Of a stretch of 64,000 nucleotides of DNA, positions 10,095 through 21,728 are shown piece by piece; the first letter of the stretch is position 1, and each line of letters opens with the position of its first letter. The notes under the pieces are model-generated. The model saw only the letters and a list, made by a program, of their open reading frames with translations, was not told the origin of the DNA and made no database searches. This stretch comes from Silurus meridionalis (taxonomy: Eukaryota > Chordata > Actinopteri > Siluriformes > Siluridae). The DNA is taken from contig NC_060890.1 in NCBI RefSeq assembly GCF_014805685.1, positions 27,824,500 through 27,888,499 on the forward strand, read 5' to 3'. The position numbers were made by a program, and so were the translations under genes.

Positions 10095-10496
10095 AATGTC
10101 AAGTCAAGTCTAATCAAGTTTATTTGTATAGCGCTTTTCACAACAGACATTGTCTCAAAGCAGCTTTACACAAATCAACAGTGATGGTGAATGGTGTGAA
10201 TTTGTCCCTGATGAACAAGCCGTGGCGACTGTGGCAAGGAAAAACTCCCTTAGATGTTATGAGGAAGAAACCTTGAGAGGAACCAGACTCAAAAAGGGAA
10301 CCCATCCTCATCTGGGTGACATCAAGAGTTTGATCATAAATCTTTCAACAATAAAGAACACTGGACAGTGAGAACTAACATGATTACTGGAGTATAAGAT
10401 TATAAGTGATGTTCTTTCTGCAGTCTTTACAGTCTATATGGTTAGTAGCTCCGAGTTTTATGAGCTCAGCATTTGTGATCACCACAGATCCAGCAT
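10095..10496 (-). mobile_element. LINE-A 3'-end fragment, reversed
   Basis: Begins TCAAGTCAAGTCTAATCAAG (reverse of the tail) and runs to CACAGATCCAGCAT. It sits inside ORF1 of another LINE-A in the opposite orientation. Short matching CAATGT at both junctions may be a TSD. It is a LINE inserted into a relative of itself. Confidence 0.78.
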
Positions 10497-10650
10497 CAAT
10501 GTGGGCTTCATAGATAATTGGAGCAATTATGAGGGCAATGCTGTTAGGCCTGTTAGGGCGGGATGGTATCCATCCCACTCGGGAAGGTGCTGCTCTCATT
10601 TCTTGTAGTATAGGTCATAGTCTCAGAACAGCACTAGTTAACCAGTGACT
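10497..10650 (+). pseudogene. LINE-A ORF1, C-terminal end
   Basis: Across a frameshift the sequence reads FIDNWSNYEGNA-like and DGIHPTREGAALIS-like residues. The Asp-x-x-His of DGIH is the C-terminal catalytic pair of the SGNH/GDSL fold, so this completes the esterase begun before the inserted tail. Stops follow. Confidence 0.62.
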
Positions 10651-10805
10651 GTCCAGAGCCAAGGCCAGGGAGCAGACAGACAGGATAAACTGACCATCTG
10701 CTAGCTGCACACCGTCACTCAGGATCCACCATATTGAGACTGTATCTGTCCCTCGAGCAAAACCAAAATGTAGAAATTTTCAGAAAGTCTGTTTAAGTAA
10801 CCTGT

Positions 10806-11427
10806 GTGGCGACTCTGCATCAGGCTAAACAAAGACCAATTATTACCGACCAGAAGTTTAATATAATGTGTTTCACAGAAACGTGGATTAAACTGAATGA
10901 ATATGTAGCATTAAATGACGCGAGTCTTCCTGAGTATAGTTACATACACCTCCATACACAGGAGGTGAAGTCACAGCTATTTATAATAATAATCTAAACG
11001 TCACACAAAAGACTAAACACAAATGTAAAACATTTGAAGTTCTTTACACCAACATAAAATATTTAGTGTCCAAAAGCAGGTCCAGTCAGTCACTTCCATT
11101 AATTATTATTTATAGACCCCCAGGGGCCCGACTTTGATTTTCTCATAGAATTTGCAGATTTCGTCACAAATTTAGCTACTTCTTTACACAAAGCATTAAT
11201 TATTGATGACTTTAATATTGATTTTGATAATCAGGAAGCCTCCTTAAGAGCAGCAGTTGTGTCCATTCTAGATTCAGTAGAATTAATCAGAATGTTATAG
11301 GATTAACTGATAGTGGTGACACCCTCTTGATTTGTTATTAATATTTGGATAAAAAATTTAAAATGTAGTCATAATTGCAATTCCACAGTCTGAAGTTATT
11401 TCAGATCATTACCTCATCTCTTTTAAA
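10806..11427 (+). mobile_element. LINE-A, endonuclease region (broken)
   Basis: An NIMCFTETWIKLNEYVALND block near 10,858-10,920 is the ETWL motif of the AP-endonuclease. Further degenerate blocks follow, including LIIIYRPPG-like residues at 11,098-11,130. Stops and frameshifts are common. A SINE interrupts it after ACCTCATCTCTTTTAAA at 11,411-11,427, within the SDHYLISF-like end of the domain. Confidence 0.68.
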
Positions 11428-11660
11428 GGTCCCCTGGAGGTCTAGTGGTTAAGATGCAACGCTCTCACCGCTGCGACCCGTGTTCGATTTCCGGTCAGGG
11501 ATCCATCCCCAGCCACTCTCAGTGCCGGTCCCAAGCCCGGATAAATTGGGGAGGGTTGCGTTAGGAAGGGCATCCAGCGTAAAAACATGTGCCAAATCAA
11601 AACATGCGGAGGGTCCGCTGTGGCGACCCCTAACGGGAGAAGCCGAAAGAAAGTAGTAGT
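11428..11660 (+). mobile_element. tRNA-derived SINE with Rex3-like body and tail
   Basis: The head GTCTAGTGGTTAAGATGC...GTTCGATTTCC has box A and box B of an RNA polymerase III tRNA promoter. The body AGTGCCGGTCCCAAGCCCGG to GGGCATCCAGCGTAAAA matches the reverse complement of 59,740-59,820, the 5' end of Rex3. The tail GTGGCGACCCCTAACGGGAG matches the Rex3 3' end. A perfect 17-bp TSD ACCTCATCTCTTTTAAA flanks it at 11,411-11,427 and 11,661-11,677, so it moved by LINE-type target-primed insertion, presumably with Rex3 enzymes. Confidence 0.9.
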
Positions 11661-11677
11661 ACCTCATCTCTTTTAAA

Positions 11678-11846
11678 ATCTGCCTCAGTCACTGCATTAC
11701 TACCTCACCACGTTACCGTGTTAAACACATTCACATCAGTTACAGCAGAGAGTTTTATCAATAATCTTCCAGAAATGTCGATAATAATTAGATCTCCGTC
11801 TGACCCCGCAGAGCTCGACTGGGCCACTGAACACCTAGAATCAACG
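11678..11846 (+). mobile_element. LINE-A, endonuclease-RT linker
   Basis: Continues LINE-A after the SINE. PSDPAELDWATEHLEST is readable near 11,795-11,846, the linker between endonuclease and RT in this LINE. It is cut by a hAT element at 11,847 and resumes at 13,548. Confidence 0.62.
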
Positions 11847-12343
11847 CAGAGGAGGGAAGTAACGGAGTACAAATACTTCGTTACTGTACTTAAGTAGATT
11901 TTTCTGGTATCAGTTTTTTACTCCACTATTTATTTTTTAGACAACTTTTTACTTTTACTCATTACATTTTTACACAAATATCTGTACTTTTTACTTCTTA
12001 CATTTTCAAAATTGGCTCGTTACTTTAGTTTTAATCCAGTGATTTGGTGAAATATATATTTTTTATTTTCACTGTGCGCCGATTTCAGCCGAACAACTGA
12101 TTTCCTATTACTGCGTGTCTTTTTGACTCCGCTGGTGTATAAAGTCCTGACTCTCACTCTTTAGAAGGCAGTAAGAAGTTTGGGGTTCACGTGGATGAAA
12201 CAGAGGGAGTCAGTGATGAGAACATGACTGAGAACAGACACATTCATGATCATTATCATCTTTTCTCTGCTTGTGTTCTATATGTGGATCTTCAGTTTGG
12301 AAACATTCATTCGGTAACAACATTTTAAATTCGTTTTGTATTA

Positions 12344-12490
<147 letters not shown>

Positions 12491-13215
12491 GTATATTTGG
12501 CTGTCAAAATTCAAATGATTGTAAACGGCACTAAATGTTATTAACACGCTATCAATTCAGTGCGCATTTCTGTTTTTACCATTTTTATAAAAAATATAAA
12601 TACATAAATAAATAACTAAATATAAAAGAGGTGAAATTAAAACCTCCAGCAAAACATACACTTATTCTCGACGTCCTTTCTTTACTTGATATATGATATA
12701 AAATAAATAAATAAACTCCACCGAAATATAATTTTAATCAGTAAACTTTTGTTTTATTTCTGCACAAAGTCTCAAATCAAACACCAAATCCGCCATGTTT
12801 TACACAATTTACCCTCTGGGTGGCGTTTTGTGGGTTTTTCCCTCATAATGGAGAAACGACCTTAAATTACTGTCTTTATTGATCGTACAGATAAAAACAA
12901 TACATCATTAAAATCTGTAAAATGTCTATGATTATATACATAAAAGCTTCTTGACTTGAAGAGGTGCAGTTTCTCCGGTGTCACCTCATTAACTGTCCGT
13001 GTGGAAACATAGCAAAGGCTCTTAATGATGTCCACACGTCTCTGCACTGTTATAGCCTTTATATTTAATTACTGTACATATGCTTACATACATATCACAT
13101 GCTGTACATATGATACATGTTTATCTGCACTATTTTTTACTACTTTTTGCACTTCTGGTAGATGCCAAACTGCATTTCGTTGCTGTGTACCTGTACTGTG
13201 CAATAACAGTAAAGT

Positions 13216-13345
<130 letters not shown>

Positions 13346-13547
13346 AGGTCCAGTTAACAGCTAAAACAGGTAGAAGTAATAACTACTTTTTACTTAAGTA
13401 CATGTCAGAGCCAAGACTTTTTTACTTTCACTTAAGTAAAAAGGTATAATCAGTACTTCAACTTTTACCCGAGTATTTTAAAACATGAGTATCTGTACTT
13501 CTACTTAAGTAATAAATGTGTGTACTTTTGCCACCTCTGACTCAACG

Positions 13548-14306
13548 TTACGTTATACTCCAGATGATGGAGCTCCCCTTAAGACCAAAATGGTCAGGGA
13601 GAAAAAATCAGCACAGTGGTATAATAATCATTATACCAACACACACCTTAAAACAGACCACTCAGAGATTAGAATGTAAATGGAGTCAAACAAAATTAAC
13701 AGTATTTCTAATAGGATGGAAGGAGAATCTCCTGAGTTCTAGAAAATCGCTTAGTGCTGCTGATCAGCATATTTCTCCTCCCTCATAGAAAATAACAAGC
13801 AGAATCCTAGATTTTTATTCTGTACTGCAGCAAAATGAACAGGAAATAATATAATAATTATAACAGACAATTAATTACAAAGTTCTACTCCTATTTAAGA
13901 GAACGACTTAATTTAATTTATTTCCTCATCAAAATCATCAACCTGCATTCTCGATCCCTCGCCTACAAGTTTCCTCAAACAGATCATTCCAGAAGAAATT
14001 GAACCTGTTTTAAAATAATTAACTCTTCCATTAGCACTGGATATTAATCTTTAAACTGCAGTTATCAACCCCCTAATTAAGAAACCTGACAGCTGTCCAA
14101 CTACAGTCCAATATCAAACCTCCCCTTTATCTCCAAGATTCTAGAAAAGGTTGTAGCACAGCAGTTCTGCTCACATCTACTGAGGAAGAACATTTATGAA
14201 ATGTATCAGTCAGGATTTCGGCCTCATCATAGCACAGAGACGGCGCTAAGTTAAGGTGGTAAATGACTGTTATTGGCCTCTGATCAGGGTTTTGTCTCTT
14301 TACTTG
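13548..14306 (+). mobile_element. LINE-A, N-terminal RT region
   Basis: Broken coding blocks: TPDDGAPLKTKMVREK after the hAT, then an INPLIKKPDS-like block at 14,065-14,100, SNLPFISKILEKV-like, AQQFCSHLLRKN-like and QSGFRPHHSTET-like blocks, and SDQGFVSLLVL at 14,278. These are RT motifs 0 to 2 of the L2 type. A solo LTR interrupts [12 protein letters not shown]. Confidence 0.72.
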
Positions 14307-14664
14307 TGTTAGATTTTTATCATGCCCAAACGAAAATTAATTCTTGGAGAGGTTTTCCATACGACCTGCTATGCCCGTGGTGCCTTTCTGATATCAGGGA
14401 AGAAGAAATACACAGCACACAGAATGCATGTTCTTCCTCTTCTTCTCTTTATTGCAGGTAGCAGAACGTATATATACACATACAGAGAAAAGGCTGTCCT
14501 AAACTTGTTTCCTGTTTAGACAAGAGGATATACTAGCCCGAGATGTGTGAGCCCAGATAAGTCTCCCTGTTTACCTTACAGACTAACATCGTAAATATTC
14601 TATAGACACTGAACAGACAAAGTGATGTGTGTGAGATAGTGTGAAAATCATCTTAACACTAACA
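14307..14664. mobile_element. Solo LTR
   Basis: A 358-bp block beginning TGTTAG and ending CTAACA, flanked by a perfect 5-bp TSD ACTTG at 14,302-14,306 and 14,665-14,669. Removing the block and one TSD restores LINE-A reading [14 protein letters not shown]...CA ends with short inverted repeats and a 5-bp TSD are the marks of an LTR retrotransposon, and with no interior present it is a recombined solo LTR. A 5-bp TSD fits Ty3/gypsy-type integrases. Confidence 0.8.
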
Positions 14665-14669
14665 ACTTG

Positions 14670-15171
14670 TTTTGCTCGACCTCAGTGCAGCTTTTCACAC
14701 CACTGATCATCATCTCCTGCTTGCTGGACTGGAGAACGTTGTTGGAATAAAGAGAACAGCTCTCTCCTGGCTCAGGTCTTATTTGACTGATTGCTATCAG
14801 TTTATTGATGTAAATGGTGAGTTCTTCACACTCTCTGAGGTAAAGTTTGGTGTTCCTCAAGGATCTGTCTCAGGCCCACTGCTTTTCTCTTTCTATCTGC
14901 TGCCTCTGGGTAAAATTATACATAAACATGGTATTTGCTTCCATTGCTATGCTGATGATACACAGCTGTATATTTCAGCAAAGCCAGATGAGATAGATCA
15001 GCTTAACAATGTTGAGGAGTGTGTAAAGGACATTAGACAGTGGATGCTTGATAACTTTCTTCTGCTCAACTCAGATAAGACGGAAGGACTTTTACTAGGA
15101 CCACATGCAGCTAGGAGTCAACTTTCAGATTCCGTAGCATCTCTGGATGGTGTTTCTGTGCGTAGCTGCGC
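14670..15171 (+). pseudogene. LINE-A reverse transcriptase core
   Basis: An open frame of about 165 codons with [12 protein letters not shown] (palm motif A), [13 protein letters not shown] (motif B) and [11 protein letters not shown] (motif C with the catalytic Asp-Asp near 14,952). [11 protein letters not shown] is a downstream block. It is the longest intact RT part of this LINE-A. Frame and domain end where a LINE-B insertion begins near 15,172. The same family is seen on the minus strand at 59.9-60.5 kb. Confidence 0.85.
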
Positions 15172-17338
15172 TACGGGAGGAAACTAGAGTCACAGTTTCA
15201 ACATGGTGGCTCTAGGAGCCTGTGGCAGGGACTAAGGACAATAACGGACTATAAAACACCATCCTCTAGAATGGTGAATGCGGACGCTTCTCTGGCAGAT
15301 GAGCTAAACACCTTTTACGCTCGTTTTGAGGCTGCAGCTAACCACGCTAGCGGCGCTAGTGGCACAAGCAGCGTGCACGCTGAGAGAGCCGGAGAGGTAA
15401 ACACGTTCACCATCTCAGAGCATGACGTGAGGAGGGCGTTCAAGAGAGTGAATACCAGGAAGGCAGCAGGACCAGATGGCATCACAGGTCGGGTTCTGAA
15501 AGCCTGCGCTGACCAGCTAGCACCAGTGTTCACTGAGATATTCAACCTCCCTCTGGAACAGTCTGTTGTCCCCTCATGTTTCAAACAGCCCACCATTGTT
15601 CCTGTCTTGAAGAAACCCCAGCCCTCCTGGCTCAATGACTACCGCCCTGTACCCAGACTTCAGTAGTGATGAAGTGCTTTGAGAGACTGGTCAGAGATTT
15701 CATCACTGCATCACTACCAGACACACTGGACCCATTACAGTTTGCGTACCGTCAGAACCGCTCTACTGAAGACGCCATTGCTCATCTCCTCCACACCACG
15801 ATGAGCCACCTCGACCAAAGAAACGGGAATTATGTAAAGATGTTGTTCATGGACTACATTTCAGTGTTTAACACTATAATTCCCTCCACACTCACCTCTA
15901 AGTTGGAGGTTCTGGGACTCAGCCTGCCGCTGTGTCAATGGATCTCTAACTTCCTGACAGACCACAAGCCGTATGGGTGGGAAAACACACCTCATCCACC
16001 CTCACCCTCAGCACTGGAGCTCCCCAGGGTTGTGTTCTAAACCCCCTGCTGTACTCACTGTACACATTTGACTGTGTGGCCACATCCAACTCCACCACCA
16101 TCATCAAGTTTGCTGACGACACTGTTGTGGTGGGCCTGATCAACAACAACGATGAGACGGCCTACCTACAGGAGGTTAAAAACCTGGAGAGATGGTGCCA
16201 GGAGAACAACCTTCTCCTTAACGTCAGCAAAACTAAGGAGTTGATCGTGGACTTCAGCACAAAGCGGGAGCGGTCATACCAACCGCTAAACATTTGCGGG
16301 ACTCCAGTGGAAAGAGTGGACAGTTTCCGGTAATTGGGTGTTCACATCACACAGGATCTGTCTTGGTCCTGTCACACTAACCCCTGGTGAAGAAGGCCCG
16401 GCAGTGTCTGTACCATCTGAGATGCTTAAGGGACTTTAAACTACCCTCTCAGGTGCTTAAGACTTTCTACACCTGCACCATTGAGAGCGTTCTGACGAGT
16501 AGCATCACTTCCTGGTTTGGGAACAGCACCATGCAGGACAGACGAGCCCTCCAGAGGATGGTGCGTTCAGCTGAACGTACCGTCCACACCGAGCTCCCTG
16601 ACCTGCAGGACATCTACAGCACGCGGTGCAGGACCAGAGCCAGGAAGATTGTGTAGGACCTCAGCCATCCCAACAATGGACTCTTCTCTTTGTTGCGTTC
16701 AGGGAAACGCTTCCGCTCCATGAAAGCGAACACAGAGAGAATGAGGAGGAGCTTCTTCCCGCAGGCCATTCGGTGTTTAAACCAGGAAACACCCAGGATC
16801 TAAAAGCTGGTCCACTCTCTCCATCATCAGACTTCTTCTCTGTACAGATCTCACCTTTTGCACCACGACACTTTAAACTTTGGACTTGCACAGCAAAGTG
16901 CACTTTATATTTATTTATCTTATACCACACCACACGGACACTTACGGACCCTTACACCACACCATACCGCACACAGACACTTACGGACACTTACACCGCA
17001 CCATACTGCACACGGACACTTTATGGACAACCCACCACTAAAATTGTCTACTGTTTACACTTTGGTACACTTTGTTTACTGTTTCACTGTCTACTGCCAT
17101 AAGGATTTTCTTTGTATATACATTTTTCTCTTTGTTCACATACATATCTTTATATATCCTTTATATCTTATATTTTATTTTATATAGTTTTCACAATTTA
17201 TACTTTATTTATCTGCTTTTTTTCTTTCTCCCCACCCTATTCCCCTCTTGCCGGACCATCGTATATAAAGCATTTCACTGCATGTCGTACCCTATATGTA
17301 TGTGTATGTGATGAATAAAATTTGAATTGATTTTGATT
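15172..17338 (+). mobile_element. LINE-B, 5'-truncated copy
   Basis: Starts inside the endonuclease-RT linker (GGAGTCACAG-like block also at 61,608) and reaches a proper 3' end: ATGAATAAAATTTGAATTG followed by TTTGA-type repeats. Coding pieces: ADASLADELNTFYARFEAA at 15,275; RKAAGPDGI at 15,460; DPLQFAYRQNRSTEDAI at 15,730; GAPQGCVL and KFADDTVVVGLI (catalytic Asp-Asp near 16,117); then the C-terminal thumb to 16,656. Single frameshifts separate the pieces, so it is dead. The repeat-ended tail and RT blocks place it in the L2/CR1 group. Confidence 0.85.
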
Positions 17339-17425
17339 TGTCCGTCTCCATACTACCCTGTCCTCTACATCTGCATCATGTGCTGTTCCTCAAATAATCT
17401 CATTTCTAATCCTGATGCAAAATAA
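17339..17425 (-). mobile_element. Rex3 scrap
   Basis: TCCGTCTCCATACTACC with CTGTCCTCTACATCTGC, then after a deletion CTCATTTCTAATCCTG, matching the reverse complement of the Rex3 C-terminal coding end (compare 56,765-57,020). Confidence 0.65.
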
Positions 17426-18251
17426 TTGTGCAATTAAGGAAAAATGAGACAGAGAGAAGTCCAGGTGCTTGGTATTTTCTTGGTTTCCTGACTTTAAAGG
17501 ACCAGAAGTGCTTCCTTGAGTGCAACAGAGAAAAGAGTACATTGTTGTCCAGGGTTTTAGAAAATGATATTTAAAATCCAGTTGCTTCTTGAAATATTTG
17601 TTTGAGGAAACATAATATTCCTCTCATTCTGAATGTCCATTCCCCCCACTTCCGTACTGCCCCGTAAGACTCCCACTTTCATCTGCTAGAAATAGATTCT
17701 TATTGTTTTACTGCTGCTTGTATTGAGGGTTTATCCTTGTAAAATAGTCCATAATTCTGCATTTGCATCTTGACATCATAATGTTATACAACATGAAGTA
17801 GATGCACAAAAATGCATTGCATAAATTCTTAATAATGAGACAGTTTGCTGGCAGCGAGACCAGAACTTAACACTCCTGTCTAACTGGTTAACAGTAACTA
17901 CGTACTACCACATGCTTTTTTCCAGGTCCAGATGAAAACCTGATCATCTTTAGAACAGCAAGCATAAAAGACATTTCCTTTAAATGAATTCACCAAGGAG
18001 CAGCAGATGGCAGAAGGTTGTAGAAGAATTTATTATTCTATTCTATTATTATTTTTTCCATAAATATGTTTAGAAAGAGAAATATTACATCCCTGTCCTT
18101 CATTTTAGATAGTAACTGTTAACAATGTACAAGTGACAAAAACTGCATATCTTACTAGAAAAGTAATGTACATTTTTTTTAAAAGTAACTAACATTTTTT
18201 TTAAATACTCAGGAAAACAATTACTGTAGTTAATATATATATATATATATA
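17426..18251. other. Unassigned intergenic DNA
   Basis: AT-rich, no coding signal, no clear repeat structure apart from a short (TA) run at its right end. Confidence 0.4.
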
Positions 18252-18575
18252 TACAGTACAGACCAAAAGTTTGGACACACCTTCTCATTCAAAGAGTTCT
18301 CTTTATTTTCATGACATATTGTAGGTTCTTCAAAGTAGGCATCAAGAGAATGCCAAGAGTGTGCAAAGCAGTAATCTAAGCAAAAGGTGGCTACTTTGAA
18401 GAACCTACAATATGACATATTTTCAGTTGTTTCCCACTTTTTTGTTATGTACATAATTCCACATGTGTTAATTCATAGTTTTGATGCCTTCAGTGTGAAT
18501 CTACAATTTTCATAGTCATGAAAATAAAGAAAACTCTTTGAATGAGGTGTGTCCAAACTTTTGGTCTGTACTGTA
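18252..18575. mobile_element. Tc1/mariner-type MITE with long inverted repeats
   Basis: The left end TACAGTACAGACCAAAAG continues for about 60 bases, all repeated in inverse at the right end (CTTTTGGTCTGTACTGTA reversed). A second inverted pair lies inside (GTAGGTTCTTCAAAGTAG and CTACTTTGAAGAACCTAC). It is inserted in a TA run, as expected for TA-targeting elements. It has no coding capacity. Confidence 0.78.
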
Positions 18576-18577
18576 TG

Positions 18578-18634
<57 letters not shown>
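18576..18634. repeat. (TA)n-(GT)n compound microsatellite
   Basis: TATATATA followed by an uninterrupted GT run at the right edge of the MITE. Confidence 0.93.
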
Positions 18635-18636
<2 letters not shown>

Positions 18637-19539
18637 TGTGCATGGTCTATTATAACACTGTGTAAATAAGATGTACACAGATCTGTATTTACTTTCACAA
18701 ACAGCAAATCAATTTAAAAGATTAACTTTACATATCTGGTACCATCAGTCTGTAGGTGTGTCGGTAGGTTATTTCGATTTACAGTTAAAACTACTTTAGA
18801 TTAAACAGTCGTGTCTCATAGAATTTTCGAAATGTCCACATCATTAAAATCAGTTTTGAGACAATGGTGCCTTAAAACTACAGTTGCTTTAAAGTCTCTA
18901 TCAGTAAACAGTTAATAATCTCAAATGATGTAACTATAAAAACTAAAAATGTAATCAGATTGAGTCTGTTTGACCTGTTCGACCCTCACTCACATTTAGC
19001 ATTTTGTTTAATTGATTTGTTCATCATTGGTAAAATGCATAAGAAGTGAATAAACCTGCATATTAACATAGTGAATGATTCTGATATGGTGAGCAAAAGA
19101 GCAGTGGAGGCATAAAGGGGAAATGGTCTTTTCTATTATTTATTCACTTATTTTAATTATATGTTATAAGTAGTGAGTAATGGCAGAAGGAAATGCAGAG
19201 TGCAGAGAAATTTAATAAAGAACATGAAAGGGAACAAAATACCCAGAACAAAAAGCCTGGATAATACTAATAAACAAACACACAAAAGTAAATAAATAAA
19301 TAAATAAATAAAACACAGTACATGTTAATCACTAATACAGGCTTACATTTAACAAACGTAATGATTTAGTTACTTAACTCAAGACTCGTGAAGCAGGTGC
19401 ATAATCATTAAAGGAAGTGGAAATGGCAACAAAACAAAACATTAGAAATGAATTGGATGTGAAAGTAGTCTCTGGTATGTGAAGGTATTTTCTGGTATGT
19501 GAAGGTATTTTGCCCATATATACTGGCCATGGCATATAT
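18635..19539. other. Unassigned intergenic DNA
   Basis: No coding signal. It includes a short (AAAT)n run near 19,290 and a direct repeat of TCTGGTATGTGAAGGTATTT at 19,470-19,510. Confidence 0.4.
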
Positions 19540-19945
19540 TATATAAACAAAAGTATTGGGACACTTGTCTTTTCCAGCCATATGTGTTTCTTCCTCTGCT
19601 TTATAAATTTAGAGGCACAAAGTTGTATATTACATCTTTGGATGCAGTAGCTTGAAAATTCCCTTTCATTTTAACTACGAGACCAAACCTGTTTCAGCAC
19701 GACAATACCTCAACCCTATTGGGATTGATGTGAACATGAACTGCACCGGGCCTCCTCACCTCACATACATCAGTACCTGACTTTACTAAGACACTAGTGG
19801 CTGAGTGAATCTCCACAACTCCAACATCTAGTGAAACATCAGTGGAGCTTATTATAACAGCAAATGTGGACTGAATGTGGAATGTGATGTTAAAAAAGCA
19901 CATAGGAATCTTATCAGGTTTCCACAAACATTTGGTCATATAGTC
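19540..19945. mobile_element. DNA-transposon relic
   Basis: Left end TATATAAACAAAAGTATTGG and right end CCACAAACATTTGGTCATAT are partly inverted (CAAAAGTATT against AACATTTGG). The interior shares blocks with 1,041-1,300. It is a non-autonomous element of a TA-flanked type; the superfamily is not certain. Confidence 0.55.
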
Positions 19946-21186
19946 TATATTGTTCCCAATTTATTCTGGCTTAATACCAGGTTTAATCCCAAAGTTCAAC
20001 AAACTTTTTCATGAGTTTTTTTATTATTTTTACACAGTCTCCCTGAATTTATAGGCTTAAATACATTTATATAATTAATCGATTATTTATTTATGTTACT
20101 CTTAAATATGAATATTTTTTTTAAAATCAATGATGCCTGAAGTCCAGAACCCATTGAGTCACCAAATGCTGATGTTTGAGTGCCTTTAGTTGCTGCTTGT
20201 CTGTTTTCTGTTTTCAGTGTGTTCAGTAAGTAAAAAGCTGCTCAGGAGTTGATGGACTGGAAGTTCTTGAGTTGCTTTGACAAAATGTTTTAGGTTGTTA
20301 TTCCACTCTACTGGAAAACACCATCCTATCAGTTTCGAAACATTTGGCAGAATCTCAGTAGAAAGTAAAACTCTAAACACTTACTTTTGGCACAAGTTCA
20401 TCTTGGTTTCATCTGTCCTAAGAACTTTGTTCCACACCTGGCAGCTTTTAAAAATGTTTTATTATTTTTATATTTTCTGTTCAATCTGTTCTTAAGTGTT
20501 ACCAGTTTACACCTTAAAGTCACCCCTCTGGTGTAATTTGAAACATGCTCTTGACATGAATGGATGTTGTAAATGGTGTGTTTATTGTTGATTAGATCAC
20601 TTATTATTAATAATATCTTTCCAATAAGTTTGTTGCCTAATAACAGCCTTCTTCACTTGCACTGATATCTCTTTAAACAGCTACCAAATACAAATTAATG
20701 TAAACACCTGAAATCCATCTGGAACTTTAATGTCTTTAATCTGTAATGAAATAAAAAGGATACATGCCAAACCTGGCCATTAAACTGCTGTTCAGTGAAA
20801 TGTCTAAATTCTATTCAGACTATTAACATGTAGGAGATTTCAATCACATTCACATCCATTTCTTTTTCCCTGCATGTGAGGGAATCTACTTCAAATCAGC
20901 AACGTATTAAACCAGGTAGAAACAGATTTGTTGTCATGGAACAAAGAAAAACCACTAGCAGCACCCAAAGCCAGAAAGAGCTTTATAGGTGATGACCAGG
21001 AAAAAAGGATTTTGAAGCAGTCTTCTCTGCGCAAATGTAAAAAAGGGACTGGAACACTACAGAAAATAGATTCCGTATGTAGGAGGGAGATTTCTTTAAA
21101 TATGCTGAAGCAGCACTTAGAAACATCAGTGAAAATAGTACACATTTTATGGGCATTGTATTAATCATAAAAGATTCTTTTTTTAG
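19946..21186. other. Region upstream of first recognised exon
   Basis: Mostly AT-rich and without repeats. The promoter and first exon of the VLIG-like gene should lie here or further left, but I cannot place them. A 78-codon frame at 20,928-21,164 has no ATG start and no recognisable domain. The acceptor of the first recognised exon ends at 21,186 (TTCTTTTTTTAG). Confidence 0.4.
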
Positions 21187-21276
21187 GAAATGGCAGAGAG
21201 ATCAGAAGAAGGTTGGGTACAGAGCAGACAGTGTGGTAGTTGTTCTACATGTGGCAAAAAACTGACAAATGTCCGG
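21187..21276 (+). CDS. VLIG-like gene, short exon e1 (long type)
   Basis: A 90-nt exon, phase 0 at both ends, between a good acceptor (TTTTTTTAG) and donor GTAAGT. It encodes 30 residues: EMAERSEEGW, then an Arg/Gln stretch, then CGSCSTCGKKLT. The Cys-x2-Cys-x2-Cys motif recurs in e5. It has an ATG as second codon (21,190), so translation could start here, but e6 begins with the same EMAE, which suggests this is an ordinary internal exon start. It is the most upstream member of a set of related exons that leads to the GTPase exon at 43,524. I do not recognise the motif from a named domain. Confidence 0.6.
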
Positions 21277-21654
21277 GTAAGTAGTGACCTCTGCTTTTTA
21301 CATTTCTATACTTTATTCATGTTTTATGATTGTGTGCTAGGATTGAGGTGAATCCATTTGAAAGTCTGCACTAGTTAAAATTCATTAAAGCAGTTTGCAG
21401 TATTTGTAAACTATTGAAGCAAGGACCATTCATTATAGTCTCCTCGTTGTTGACACAATACTAAATTGGGTGAATGACTAAAATAATCTTTTGTAAGTTA
21501 GATCTATATATTAAAAGTCAGGTCTGAATGTTAACAAAAACATTTTTATCTGACTTCCAAAATCATGATTCAGTTTGTTAAATATGTGACTCCTTTTTTA
21601 AAGAACAAAAAGTAATTAGACACACAAACATGTTGCATATCCTTTGTGTGTGCT

Positions 21655-21728
21655 TGTGTTGTGAATCAGTACCTTGTCCCATTCTTGGCCGATGTAGGAT
21701 TCTAGCTGCCCAAGAGTCCTGGGTTGTC
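21655..21728 (-). mobile_element. Tc1-like transposon relic, right part
   Basis: The ACCTTGTCCCATTCTTGGCC stretch with CTAGCTGCCCAAGAGTCCTGGGT is the reverse complement of part of a Tc1/mariner-type element that continues at about 24,035. The two parts are separated by a gypsy relic. Confidence 0.6.

Noticed and set aside
20928..21164. Possible first coding exon upstream of e1
   Set aside because: No ATG at the frame start, a poor donor (TCC followed by GTATGT), and no similarity that I recognise.
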